A stretch of 64,000 bases of DNA from Dolomedes plantarius (taxonomy: Eukaryota; Arthropoda; Arachnida; Araneae; Dolomedidae), in contig OU015493.1 of assembly GCA_907164885.2 (NCBI GenBank), forward strand, positions 119,312,693 through 119,376,692, read 5' to 3'. A program made the position numbers and the translations under genes. Under the pieces are notes generated by a model, which had not been told where the DNA came from, searched no databases, and saw only the letters and a list, made by a program, of their open reading frames with translations. Below, piece by piece: positions 23,721-33,808 of this stretch (positions within the stretch are counted from its first letter, which is position 1; each line of letters begins with the position of its first letter).

Positions 23721-24026
23721 AGGGTTTTATTTCATGTAAAATATTATCAATAAATGTTATTTTACAACAAAAATGCTTATTGTGTATTTATTTCTACCAA
23801 AATCTTTATCAAAAAAGAGATCGGTTTGGATCCGACCCGACCGTACCATCTATTCCGCCCCAAACCACCTTACCATTTGAGGGTTAAATGACATGTACCG
23901 TCTTGGTTTTGTTTGAAACTCATTTCTACGACCGATAGGCTAAGTGCTTTAAGATCATTTTCTCATTACAGCGATCAACAACAGCAGTTCTGCCCTGGGT
24001 GAAAGTAGAGCGAAGAGAGCCCTCAC

Positions 24027-24202
24027 CTGTCTGTGCGCATAGACGACGGATCCGAGCAGCTTCCAAGTACCACCTCTTCTGTCCATACGCACCATGCGCA
24101 GAATCTGGAAGAAGCGCAGCCCCCTCAGAGCAGAGGCCGCAAACACTTGGCCGCTGCTGCCCACCGACAGAACCACCACGGACGCCACAATGACTATCAC
24201 AT
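24027..24202 (-). CDS. KCNQ: KCNQ exon encoding S3, the S4 voltage sensor and the S4-S5 linker
   Basis: This 176-bp exon follows an unusually long T-tract acceptor (about 14 T then ACAG) and ends at a GTGAGG donor at 24026. After completing the Asp codon it reads [20 protein letters not shown], then the S4 helix. S4 shows the KCNQ spacing R-x2-R-x2-Q-x2-R-x2-R ([19 protein letters not shown]): Gln at the third gating position, Arg at the fifth. The S4-S5 linker [16 protein letters not shown] is close to invariant in the family and couples the sensor to the gate and PIP2. The exon ends on a complete codon. Several overlapping antisense open frames here are shadows of this GC-richer exon. Confidence 0.96.
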
Positions 24203-25222
24203 CTGTAAAAAAAAAAAAAAGAGAGAAAACGTCATCCACGCATCGCTTTCGAGTAACGAGAGAACACAACAATAGCAGAAATATATTAGAACTCCCGCAA
24301 TTCTTCACGAAGTATTTTAACGATAGTGAGCCACAAAGAAATATAATTTCAGCTCCATCGTTTGAAAATCGGCGACCTCCTTTTTCAAATATTTTTTTTC
24401 CAATTTTAATCAATCCACAGCTCTGAATTTCCTACAATATCTTTTCAATTCTTCCACGCTTGATTTGCTCCCAGATATACACCTTTTATTTTTGAAATAA
24501 CCTGCTATGAAGTCGGTTCTATTTTGAGCGAAAAAAAAGCTCCCCTGGCGTAATTTTTATCAGTTATTTATCAATGTTATTTATGAAAATGATAGTGCTA
24601 CGACTAGTCTGGGTGAATATAGTGGTTCGAGAAGTTTGTAATTATTTCTGACAGTTTCTTCCAACTGATTTCTTATTGCAGTATCTTCTGGCACAATAAG
24701 AATATTTTTTATGAGGAAATATTTTTACAAAACCAGAGAATATATAACGATAACGTTCTATTGTAAGAGTCAGTGAGGCACTAAATTCGTTGAAATTGTT
24801 AGTTTTGGCCAGAGGCCAGGAACAGGAGGAGAAGAGAAGAAAAAAAAGTTCTAAACTGTAATTGGTAAGTGGATGTGTGGATGTAGTCTAATATTTAATA
24901 AAGTAGAGTTGTCTCTCCGGTCTGAGACTTATAAATACACTTAAACCTTCCTCTAGGTGAAAAAACCACTTAGAGTCTCAGCTCAAATAGATTTCAGCAG
25001 AGATTTTTTAAAAAACAAACGATTGTGCATCTGGGAAATATCCACACAAAAGTTCAGGTTTTAGCACAAAATACACCGGGCTTCTTCATCCTTTTAATTT
25101 TTTTTTGTAGCAATGCATATTCAGCAAATGGGGCTAAGAACTATAGCGGATATGTGGAAATTATTGGACCTCTTCGTATAAAGGAGTGGTATCATTTCTT
25201 ACGATTGTTCGTGTTTTTATGG
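24203..25222. other. KCNQ intron sequence next to the S3-S4 exon
   Basis: Nothing recognisable beyond the T-rich acceptor tract beside the exon. Confidence 0.5.
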
Positions 25223-25584
25223 TATTGTTGATGTTGTTGCTTATGCCTCTTGACCGATAGTAACATCAGATCAAGTTCCGAAGGCTATGGGCAATGAAGG
25301 TGCGGCACCTGATTTTGAATTAGCACCACAAGGGTCGGAGTCCGACTTGGCTAAATGGCCGGTCCCGTAATTTTGAACCAAGTCAAGTGACGAGACCGGA
25401 ATACTTGACCCCGCACCTCCAGAGGTAAATTTGAGAACTTGAAGGACATTGTAGCCACGCCCTATTTTAAGTGCCCCGGCCACCATTAGTGAACAAGGCG
25501 GTAGATTTGCCGCTACGAGCATCGAACCAGGGACGTTAAGATCACTGGCCCGATGCTCTTTCCAACTGGGCTACCGCGCCCTTG
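25223..25584 (-). repeat. tRNA-derived SINE, copy 1
   Basis: Read on the minus strand, the head GGGCGCGGTAGCCCAGTTGG has a Pol III A box (TAGCCCAGTTGG) and a B box (GGTTCGATGCTC). The unrelated body ends in GGCATAAGCAACAACATCAAC. It lies head to head with the plus-strand copy at 25610. Confidence 0.85.
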
Positions 25585-25609
25585 GTTTTTATGATATGTT
25601 TATATTATC

Positions 25610-25960
25610 GGGGCGCAGTGGCCCAGTTGGCAAGGGCTTAGTGATCTGAAAGTCCTTGGATCGATGTTCATCGCTGCAAATCCACTGCTGTCTTCACTAA
25701 TGGTGGCCGCGGCACTTAAAATATGTCGTGGCTGCAATGTCCTCCAAGTTCTCAAAATTACCTCTTGAGGTGTGGGGTCAAGTGTTCTGGTCTCGTCATT
25801 TGACTCGGTTAAAAATTACGGGACTGGTCCTTTGGACAAGTCGGACTCCGACCCTTGTGGTGCCAAGCAAAACAGGAGCCGCACCTTCATCACCCACAGC
25901 CTTCGGGACTTTTTCTGATGTTGCTGTCGGTCAAGTGGTATAAGCAACAACACAACAACA
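25610..25960 (+). repeat. tRNA-derived SINE, copy 2
   Basis: Head GGGGCGCAGTGGCCCAGTTGG, then TGGATCGATGTTC as a B-box remnant. The body shares the CCACTAATGGTGGCC, GACGAGACCGGAATACTTGA-type and GGTCGGAGTCCGAC blocks with copy 1 on the opposite strand. The tail is AAGCAACAACACAACAACA. Confidence 0.85.
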
Positions 25961-26336
25961 TATTCTATTTAAGTAATTTGTTTTCAACTATCCCTCTTTT
26001 GCCCAAATCGAAAAAAAAAAACAAGAGATCTCGACTTAAAGGATTAATGTTGTATGATCTGGGATCTGAGGGTGAATTATTACAGAGATAACGTAATCCA
26101 CTCTGTAATGCTCTCTCCGTTTCTGTAGGATTAAACTATACCTCACGGAACCACCACAGTATCGACGGTGATCCAACGGTATTCACTATGTTATAGTTGA
26201 ATGGCGAACAAATTCTCTTCTCCTCTTTCTCTTCTCCTAGACGATTTTTTTTTTTTTAAATGTTGTTCTCAGATTTTCGCGAAGTTATTAGTCGGAAGCA
26301 TTTCACTAACTACACGAGTGAATCGATTTCACTTAA

Positions 26337-27040
26337 GGGTGTCCGGGACATATTCGAAATTTTTTTTTACTTATTGAGTTAAAATTTTGAATTTTTTTGT
26401 GATGGTTAACCATATAATTTGTAAACAAAATCAAATCAGAAAACTTCTCAGAAAGTTTTAAAAAAATTTTAAAATTAAAAATTCAAAAAAGGGTGTAATT
26501 TAAAATCGTTATAATTTGAAATATTTGCCGGATATCAAAATTTTCTCATTTAATTAAACAGAAATATATAAATTTTGATTTTGAATCCACGTTTTTTAAA
26601 ATAGTAATTTTTAAAAAAATTAAAAGTATTTAGAATTTTTTTTTTTTAATGTTGTAACTTATTTTTAAAAAATCACATTTTCAGTAAATATTTTTTTAAA
26701 ATTTTCTGAATCAAAATTAAATTAAAATAATTGAAAAAGACATGTTTCAAGTTTGAACTATTTTTCTTTAACGGTTCTTGACCTATAACAATTTAAAGAC
26801 GAGAAATGGTGAAAAACCCATCATGCAGAAAAACGCATTTACAGGTTTAAACACAGATTGGCTGCTATTAGAATGTTGAAAATAAATCCTGTTCTAATTA
26901 AGTTATAAACAAGATTTAAGCGTCATTTTAAGCGGAAAAGGACATAGAATTTTTTAAATGCAATAAATTTTTTTTCGAAAATTTATTACATTTTCGAAAC
27001 GAAATGAACGAAACGAAAAGAATTTTGTGTCTTGGACCCC
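26337..27040. mobile_element. TTAA-flanked element family B, copy 1
   Basis: 704 bp with TTAA on both sides (26333-26336, 27041-27044). Ends GGGTGTCCGGGACATA and, inverted, GGGGTCCAAGACACAA. An inverted copy lies at 40164-40849. Shared internal blocks include TGGTTAACCATATAATTTG and the complement of AACATTCTAACAGTAGCCA. It is very AT-rich and non-coding, so probably a piggyBac-type MITE. Confidence 0.9.
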
Positions 27041-27209
27041 TTAATTTGATGTCAGAGTGGAGAAGTGTTCTGACTGTTGCTGTGCTATTTTTCTATAAGT
27101 TATACAAAGATGGTCTTTCAACGCATGCGCTGTAGTAAATAGTATTCCCCCTCCCCCCGTTTTCTCGGATTCCAGGATTACAATGCATTTATAGAAGAGG
27201 ATTAATTCC

Positions 27210-27365
27210 ATGTAAAGCTTGTTAAGCGGTTGGTAGGAGCAGTGCAGTTATGATTTGCAACACAAGGGTTAAACCAACTGTGAGCTACTGTTTAGAGCCA
27301 ATTTCGAACGACTTCAAAAGCCCCATGCCCGTTGTGGAACTTGAGCCCGCAGACTCTGAGAACTA
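27210..27365. repeat. Unclassified interspersed repeat R4, copy 2
   Basis: Partial match to 11340-11695 around GAGCTACTGTTTAGAGCC. Family unknown. Confidence 0.4.
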
Positions 27366-27640
27366 ACACCAAGTTAAGGGAGAAATTTACTTTTAAAGTA
27401 GAACAATAAACACAGGCAGGCTCTTATTATCAGCACACAGCAATATACAAAGTTACAACAACATTATACAAGAGAGTTATTAGTAATTCCCCTTGTGTAG
27501 TAGCGATAAGCTCGCAACCCCTTTAGTGGCAGAAAATTAATATGAAATACAAATAGAACGGATATTGGAAAGAGACTAATTAAATCATCAGACGATGCTT
27601 GAGAATAGAAGTTCAACATTTCAGAACCGAGAGACATTTA

Positions 27641-27643
<3 letters not shown>

Positions 27644-27714
<71 letters not shown>
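27644..27714. repeat. (TA)n microsatellite
   Basis: Uninterrupted TA dinucleotides of about 70 bp. Open frames on both strands here are artefacts. Confidence 0.97.
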
Positions 27715-27715
<1 letters not shown>

Positions 27716-28259
27716 AATCGTAATCTTACGTTGGCAACATGTTTCAATACATTTTCTAAAGGACATCCCAGGGAAATATACTTTATGCTTCGAAAAATTA
27801 ATGAACTTGCATACAATCATACTATATATAAAATCCACTGAAAACGAGGTACTTGCATCACAGAAAGGAGACGTATAATTAATTGTCAACGTGCCACATC
27901 ATTCATCTATGAATGACACCAATGTTTCCCACGAGGCAGTGTCAATGTCATTCACATATATATTACGGGTACTTTAAGCTAAAAATATATGTAACCCATG
28001 GTATTAATAATATTAAGTACCTATAAAATGAAAATTTTGTAGGTAAATTAGTTTTTAAGATTAGGAAAAAAATTAAAACCGAGAATTTTTTAACAGTTAA
28101 ATTTAAGTTCAATTGATTTGTAAAACAGTATTATCCAATTTAATTTAATAATGGATCTTTGCATTCGACTAATTTATGTTTTAAATAAAAAAATTATAAA
28201 CACATTTGAAGGGAAGACAAAGCTTCGGTAGCTAATTACTATTTTAAATAGCAACCTCC

Positions 28260-28281
28260 AGAAGCTAAGGGGGGGGGGGGA
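28260..28281. repeat. Poly-G tract
   Basis: About 11 consecutive G followed by AGG. Confidence 0.9.
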
Positions 28282-29094
28282 GGTGTCTCTCCAGTGGTTT
28301 CTGTAAAAGCAATTCACGAACTTTTCAAATTTTAATTTTTACTTTCGCTTAGAATAACGAGAGATAATTCAGCAGGCCGGGAAATGCAGTCCGCCCATGA
28401 CCCGCAGTATTGCTGTCAAATTGACTGCTCTCAGTCTTAGTAGGTATACAACAAATTTTCTCCCTATCATTACTATCGAATAGAATTTTGTAAACGTGTG
28501 TGCATATTTTGCGAAAAATTTTAAAAAAGTCAACATTTCAAAAGCCCGAGGACATAAATACAGACATAGCGCTCAATAGTATGTCCGAAACCGTCAAAAT
28601 GACGGCAGCCGTCTTTCTAGTGTTAAAACAATTATTTGCGCGTCCGTGGTGACATCACAGATTCCCCGTCTCGTACGTAAAGCCCCAAACCTCTGAACTA
28701 AAAGACATAACAACACTCACCGCTCTCTTCCTTCTTTTGGCCTTAACAAGGAGGCAATCAATGGTTCGGAAGAGTGAGGATTAATCCCGTCCGTAAGCGT
28801 GCCGGTAGATGAAATACGAGAACGGTTTTCCCTCCCGAGACACATTGCACGAAATGAGGAGCTGTCTTTTTGTTTGCCAATACATTTCATGAGCAAACTT
28901 CGTCTATTTGGTCATGAAGAGAGGATGTTTTCCTAAACTCACACTCTCTTCTTAAAACTTCGATTACCCTTATGGATTTTTTGCTTTATTTCTACTACGT
29001 AAATGTAGAAGTAGTCAGTGACCAAGAAATAAAAATTAGTACTTTTAATTACTATAGTGCAGCGTTTTGCAACAGCACGGTCGAGAGAATTTGT

Positions 29095-29436
29095 CATAAA
29101 AAAATTTCAGGTAATCTCTTCTAACGAAACTACCGCGGGTTATTAACGTAGGATTACTCATTGTTGCTTACCTCTTTTCTATGTATATATATACATATAT
29201 ATGTATGCATGTGTTATGTATATATGCACGTATGTATAAATATACATATATGTATGTGAAAATTTTGACGTATTTTGGTACTTTTCTGTTTAACTGTTTA
29301 CTGCCGCAAACGATACAGACTGGGTTTGGTGCGCTGCCAAAATTATAACTCGCGAGGTACGGATGGACGGTTTTAGCGTCTCAAATTTTCCTTTCCGGAG
29401 GACCGTTATGGAGAAACGTAATCCTACGTTAAAAAA
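29095..29436 (+). repeat. Repeat R5 with AACGTAGGATTAC inverted repeats, copy 1
   Basis: Contains TTAACGTAGGATTACTC at 29141 and the inverted GTAATCCTACGTTAA at the right end, with CCAAAATTATAACTCGCGAG between. The same sequence in reverse orientation is at 58478-58713. Copy 1 is longer because of an ATAC-rich microsatellite at about 29180-29258. Confidence 0.8.
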
Positions 29437-30847
29437 AATGAAGAAACGAGGAACTGGAAAAATGAAACCAAAATAGGAGTTAAGGCTTTTTAACGAAGAG
29501 CTACTGATTTAATCGAACATTTTAATTCTAGAATAAAAAATGGTAACCCCTGAATTTAAATATAGCATTTCCATTTATCTTCTTTTCCTTAGACCACATC
29601 ATCAAATTTTGGCTCTTTGATATTAATATTAGTAGACTGGTTTCAAGAAAGAATTGAAAAGTTTTATTTTGTGTTTAGTTTTATAAACAAGTATAGAAGA
29701 ATAAATGGGTTCCCACAAATAGGTTGTAGAAAACGGAATTTGAAGCTTTTTATCTTTATTTGGGATATTCATAGATTCCCGGTAGCCAAAATTTAACCAT
29801 CCCCAGTCCAAATAAAAAAATAAATTGTTGAAGAGCTGTTTGAAAAATTGCGAAATATAAGTGGACAATAGTCAAAAACCAATATTTGCTATGCCTTATG
29901 AAACGCGAATGCTGCTGTCGGAATATTTTATTTCTTCGAAACAGAACTGAAACGTGATAAATTTAGAAAACATGGCTCTTACGAATATAAACTAATTTAT
30001 TGTCACGCAATACTGAAAATAACTGTATGCCTGCAAAATACTATGCAGTACGATTTTGGTTAAAAAAAAGCGAGAATTTTCCCAATGTTAGTTTGATTCT
30101 ACCGTATTTCAGTACCATGGATAGAAGACAACCTAATCTGGTATAGCTACACATCGATTTATTATATGCAAAACACGAAATACATCACTTAATATCCAAT
30201 GGTGTCAAAGTGACCTGTCCCATTTGAAGATGGCCTCAGACTCTCTGAAAACACACGAAATTCTCTCTGCACCTATGCCCGGTTGTGGGGATAGAAATAA
30301 TTTTGCTCCCCCTCTCCATCGGTACCTACCAACAAGGACCATTTGGAAAGGATGATAAACAGCTTTGCAATGACAACTCACTCTTCTCATTCACATTTTT
30401 TTTCTTTAGCTTTAAAGCGAGGGCAAGAATTTCTGCTTTCTGGATAAATGTGCAGATCATTACACTACCAAACAACGTCCTTCCAAATCTACCCATAGTT
30501 TCTCCAAATCTGAGTAATTAAAAAAATTAGATGGTAGTGGTTTTTCTTTGTGTTTGGTGAAATGAGTAACCATTATTCACTCATTATTTCATACATCATG
30601 AGCAGCTCGATGAAGAGCTGGCAACGTTGTTGATAGTGACGAATCCAGGGCTGTAAAGTAAGCCTTCATAAAGAGCACAAAATAAAATGTTTGCTGAATT
30701 ATCTATGCACTGTCCTGATTTGCTCCCAATTCTGCACAACTTGTATGCTATAACATGAAGCAGTGACATTCTTTCAATTTAAGGGGGCACTGGTGTGGAC
30801 TTATTTCATGTGACTAATTAAAAACCTTTTTGTAGCTGTCGAATAAC

Positions 30848-31856
30848 TTAAGGCTCCTGTGTACTAACCCTACTGGATTCTCTCACCTCAGTGTTAACCT
30901 ATGGAGAAAATTTGTCCACTATTTACAGCTACATAAATGCTGATAACCCAATAAACACGGTATTTTCAGATATCCTGAACTTTTCTGCACCTTGTAACAG
31001 GATTCATTTACATGTTTTTATTAACTCGCTTTCTTGTTTGTTTGTGTGTTTGTCTAGTACAAATCTTGCAATCGATTTTTAACTAACTTCCCGACTAGCT
31101 AGACATTTGAAACTTAAAAATGGTATTTTCAGATATCCTGAACTTTTCTGCACCTTGCAACAGGAATCATTTACATGTTTTTATTAACTCGTTTTCTTGT
31201 TTGTTTGTGTGTTTGTCCAGTGCAAATCTTGCAATCGATTTTTAACTAACTTCCCGACTAGCTAGACATTTGAAACTTTTAGAATAGCTCAGAACACGAT
31301 GACAATGCATTCTTTTGATACTTTTAGCCATCTTTAAGCAGTATTGAATTCATTTTCAGTTAACTTTGTTTTGTAGAAGGGTACAGCCATCTATCGGCCA
31401 GGACGGTAATGAAAAGTTAAGCGCAAGTTAACTTCCAATTAACTTCATTTTCTTTCAAGTTGATGGGATAATTCATCAAAAAATTTTTAAAAATGTATTT
31501 ATTAATACATAGAATTGTTAAGTTTATATGATTCAACAGAAAATTTAAAAACATGGTATATAAAAAGTTCTTTATCTTGTAATTATTTTATAAATTCCGT
31601 CCACCAAAGAAATTTATGAGCATTTAAAACGCACTACACCAGATTCCCTCTCCCCCAAATAATTTAAATTAAAAAAAATTGCATTTTTTATTAAAACGAA
31701 AAATGCCCCAAGGTGTAAAATTTCTTTTTCTATTACGGATCACAGTTAAAAGAAAGAAAAACTCTCAATCCAAGCTGTCTATCCATGGACAAAATTTCTC
31801 CAAAGGTTAACATTGAGGTGAGCGAATCCAACAGGGTTAGTACACAACAGCCTTAA
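30848..31856. mobile_element. TTAA-flanked MITE family A, copy 2, with nested R2
   Basis: TTAA-GGCTCCTGTGTACTAACCC at the left and GGTTAGTACACAACAGCC-TTAA at the right form perfect-type termini of about 45 bp. The middle is expanded by repeat R2 (31006-31589). One boundary segment (MITE sequence plus R2 start) is tandemly duplicated: about 30960-31103 repeats at about 31122-31280. Confidence 0.88.
31006..31589. repeat. Repeat R2, copy 2, with partial tandem duplication
   Basis: Same sequence as 23283-23720. The first about 100 bp appears twice (31006 and 31174), each time preceded by the same MITE segment TTTTCAGATATCCTGAAC. The right end returns to MITE sequence at ATTTTATAAATTCCGTCC. Confidence 0.8.
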
Positions 31857-33451
31857 AGATGTTTAAAATGCAATTTACGTTGTCCATTTAGACTTTTACT
31901 TACTCGTACATAGGATAACAAGAATATACTACTTTAGGTAATGGATGAATAAGTGTGGAGAGGACTGAATATACCATAGCCGCCATCATTGGTTAATATC
32001 CGGAAGATTTTACACAAATTAGGAAGATTTAGGGAGCTGAAAAATTTTGGCTAACAGGATTTTCCGAATGCTGGCCAAATTTTACGGGAGGCAAGGATTT
32101 TAGAATGTTAGAAAATCGGATTCTGAGTGCGAAAAAATAAAAACTGACTTGTAAAAATCAGTATCTACCTTTTTTTATTATGCCAAAAATAAGCCAATTC
32201 TCTAGATTTTTCATAATTTTTTCTTGTTATATATTACTTCAAAAGGAGTTCAAGTGTCAGGAGACTTAAGAATTTGCGAGATGTGGCAACTATATTAACC
32301 CTGAAACAGTTCTACGAGAAACAGAATCAAGTAAAATCTTTATGCACCAGCATCGCATAGATACATATTCTAAAAATTTTAGAGAACACAGAAGAATATA
32401 CATACATTTTTCACAGATTTATGAATCTATGCACATTTTACGCATTCGAGTAGCAGTATAGGGCCAGTTTTGTCTTCTTTCAATCATTTTTTTTGGACAA
32501 CGGAGCCCATGAATTGAATTAACCAATATTAATGTAAATTTTATGAGGTCTAGTACCTATTTAAAAAAAAAATTCTATAAATATGATTCAGGAAAAATTT
32601 TATATCGATTTTTAAATCAAGCTAAATGTTTCACCAATTTCCGCATTGAACTGATATTTTTTTAAAAATCAAGATAATTGTTTTTAAATGAAATATTTTT
32701 TCCTAGTTTTTAACCAATAAATAAATATTTAATTTTTTTATTGGAAAATAATAGCAACTCGTAGTTATTTAAATATGGATTCAATTCATTAATACAAATG
32801 CTCCAGTTTTTTGGACCGCGAGAAGAAAAATATTAAAAATTAAATGTCACTAAGTATAAAAGAGAGGTGGTGTGTAATTTTCGGGTGTATAAGATAACAA
32901 GGTGAGTTGCACACACGCATATTTTTTTTTAAGTAAAAAAACATATTTATAAAAATTACATACACAATACGTAATTTATTTGAATAAAAATATGCCTCTT
33001 GCGACAGAATTTAAATAGTTATAAAAAGAATTATTGTTCCACTTCTACCTTGAAAGGCCATTCTATTTCACAATAATATAGGTATAACAGAGGGATACTG
33101 TTAACGTCTGAACAATGGTTTTATCTTCAACAGCCCGCTACATTATATCTTTGCTAACTAGGGGACTAGGAAGATAACAGCAACAAAACCCACTACACTC
33201 GAAGGAAAATAAATACCAAAACTACGGTGGCCTGAATCGATTTGACCAACCGTAGCTAACAAGTAGTAATGAAAATGTTATTGGCTGGATATCCTGCGAT
33301 TCCTTCTCCCCCCCCCCCCCCCCCAACCTCTTGGACATACTCCACTTACGAGTCAATAAACCTGCGCGAAGGTATTTTCAATAAACTTCACAAGTGGATT
33401 TGTACACCAGGATTATTAGTTGACACGAAGAAGTTATAGATATCGTCTGAC
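31857..33451. other. Intron sequence left of the LTR retrotransposon
   Basis: Very AT-rich. The poly-C tract is the only feature seen. Confidence 0.5.
33306..33325. repeat. Poly-C tract
   Basis: About 18 consecutive C, about 130 bp left of the LTR retrotransposon. It may be length-variable or an assembly-sensitive site. Confidence 0.9.
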
Positions 33452-33456
33452 ATTTC

Positions 33457-33675
33457 TGTAGTGTAGTAACTCTAACTGCTAACGTCCATGGACAGTTTAA
33501 CTGTGACCGAGAGAGTACGCGGAATAGGGAAGCGCGGAAAGTTTCGCTTTCACTCTGTAACTATGTTTCTTGTCAGTGTCGTGTTGTATATAGATGTACC
33601 ATAGAATTTGATTAAATGTATGATAAATATGATAAAGAGCATTGATTAACACACACACAAAAGTCGGCCACGACA
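33457..33675 (+). repeat. 5' LTR
   Basis: 219 bp beginning TGTAGTGTAGTAACTC and ending CGGCCACGACA, with TG/CA termini. A TATA-like TTGTATATAGATG occurs in its second half and may be the core promoter. It matches the 3' LTR at every position I compared. Confidence 0.97.
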
Positions 33676-33678
33676 GAC

Positions 33679-33696
33679 TGGCGACGAGCACGGGAT
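33679..33696 (+). promoter_or_regulatory. Putative primer-binding site (tRNA-Ser-like)
   Basis: TGGCGACGAGCACGGGAT starts 3 nt after the LTR. Its complement resembles the 3' end of a tRNA with G73 and a CTCGTCG acceptor, closest to tRNA-Ser from memory, with a few mismatches. The tRNA identity is an inference. Confidence 0.55.
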
Positions 33697-33808
33697 CCGA
33701 AGCCTGTTGATTCGGTAAAATCGAAACAGTGTTCTTCCAAAGGATAGGGTAAAAAACCCGAAGACGGCTCAAGGTAAAAGTTGTTTATCTTTTTGATCAG
33801 AGGAGAAA

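Larger units (their letters stand above)
21569..23887. mobile_element. Possible TTAA-flanked composite element with nested insertions
   Basis: The left end TTAACCCTGAACTGTACAGTG with GGTCGGATCCAA is matched inversely at the right by GGATCCGACC...TTTGAGGGTTAA. TTAA and CCCT ends suggest piggyBac. The interior contains retroposon R1, interrupted by a hAT, and repeat R2. The arms match only over short blocks, so chance or a decayed pair of elements remains possible. Confidence 0.45.
27715..30847. other. KCNQ intron with a GC-richer island
   Basis: Apart from repeat R5, the main feature is a less AT-rich stretch at about 28570-28890 containing a 57-codon minus-strand open frame ending at a good splice donor (reported as a finding). 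The remainder shows nothing I recognise. Confidence 0.45.

Noticed and set aside
23955..24426. Several overlapping open frames on both strands around 24 kb
   Set aside because: They are extensions or shadows of the KCNQ S3-S4 exon. Only the minus frame between the acceptor and donor has protein homology.
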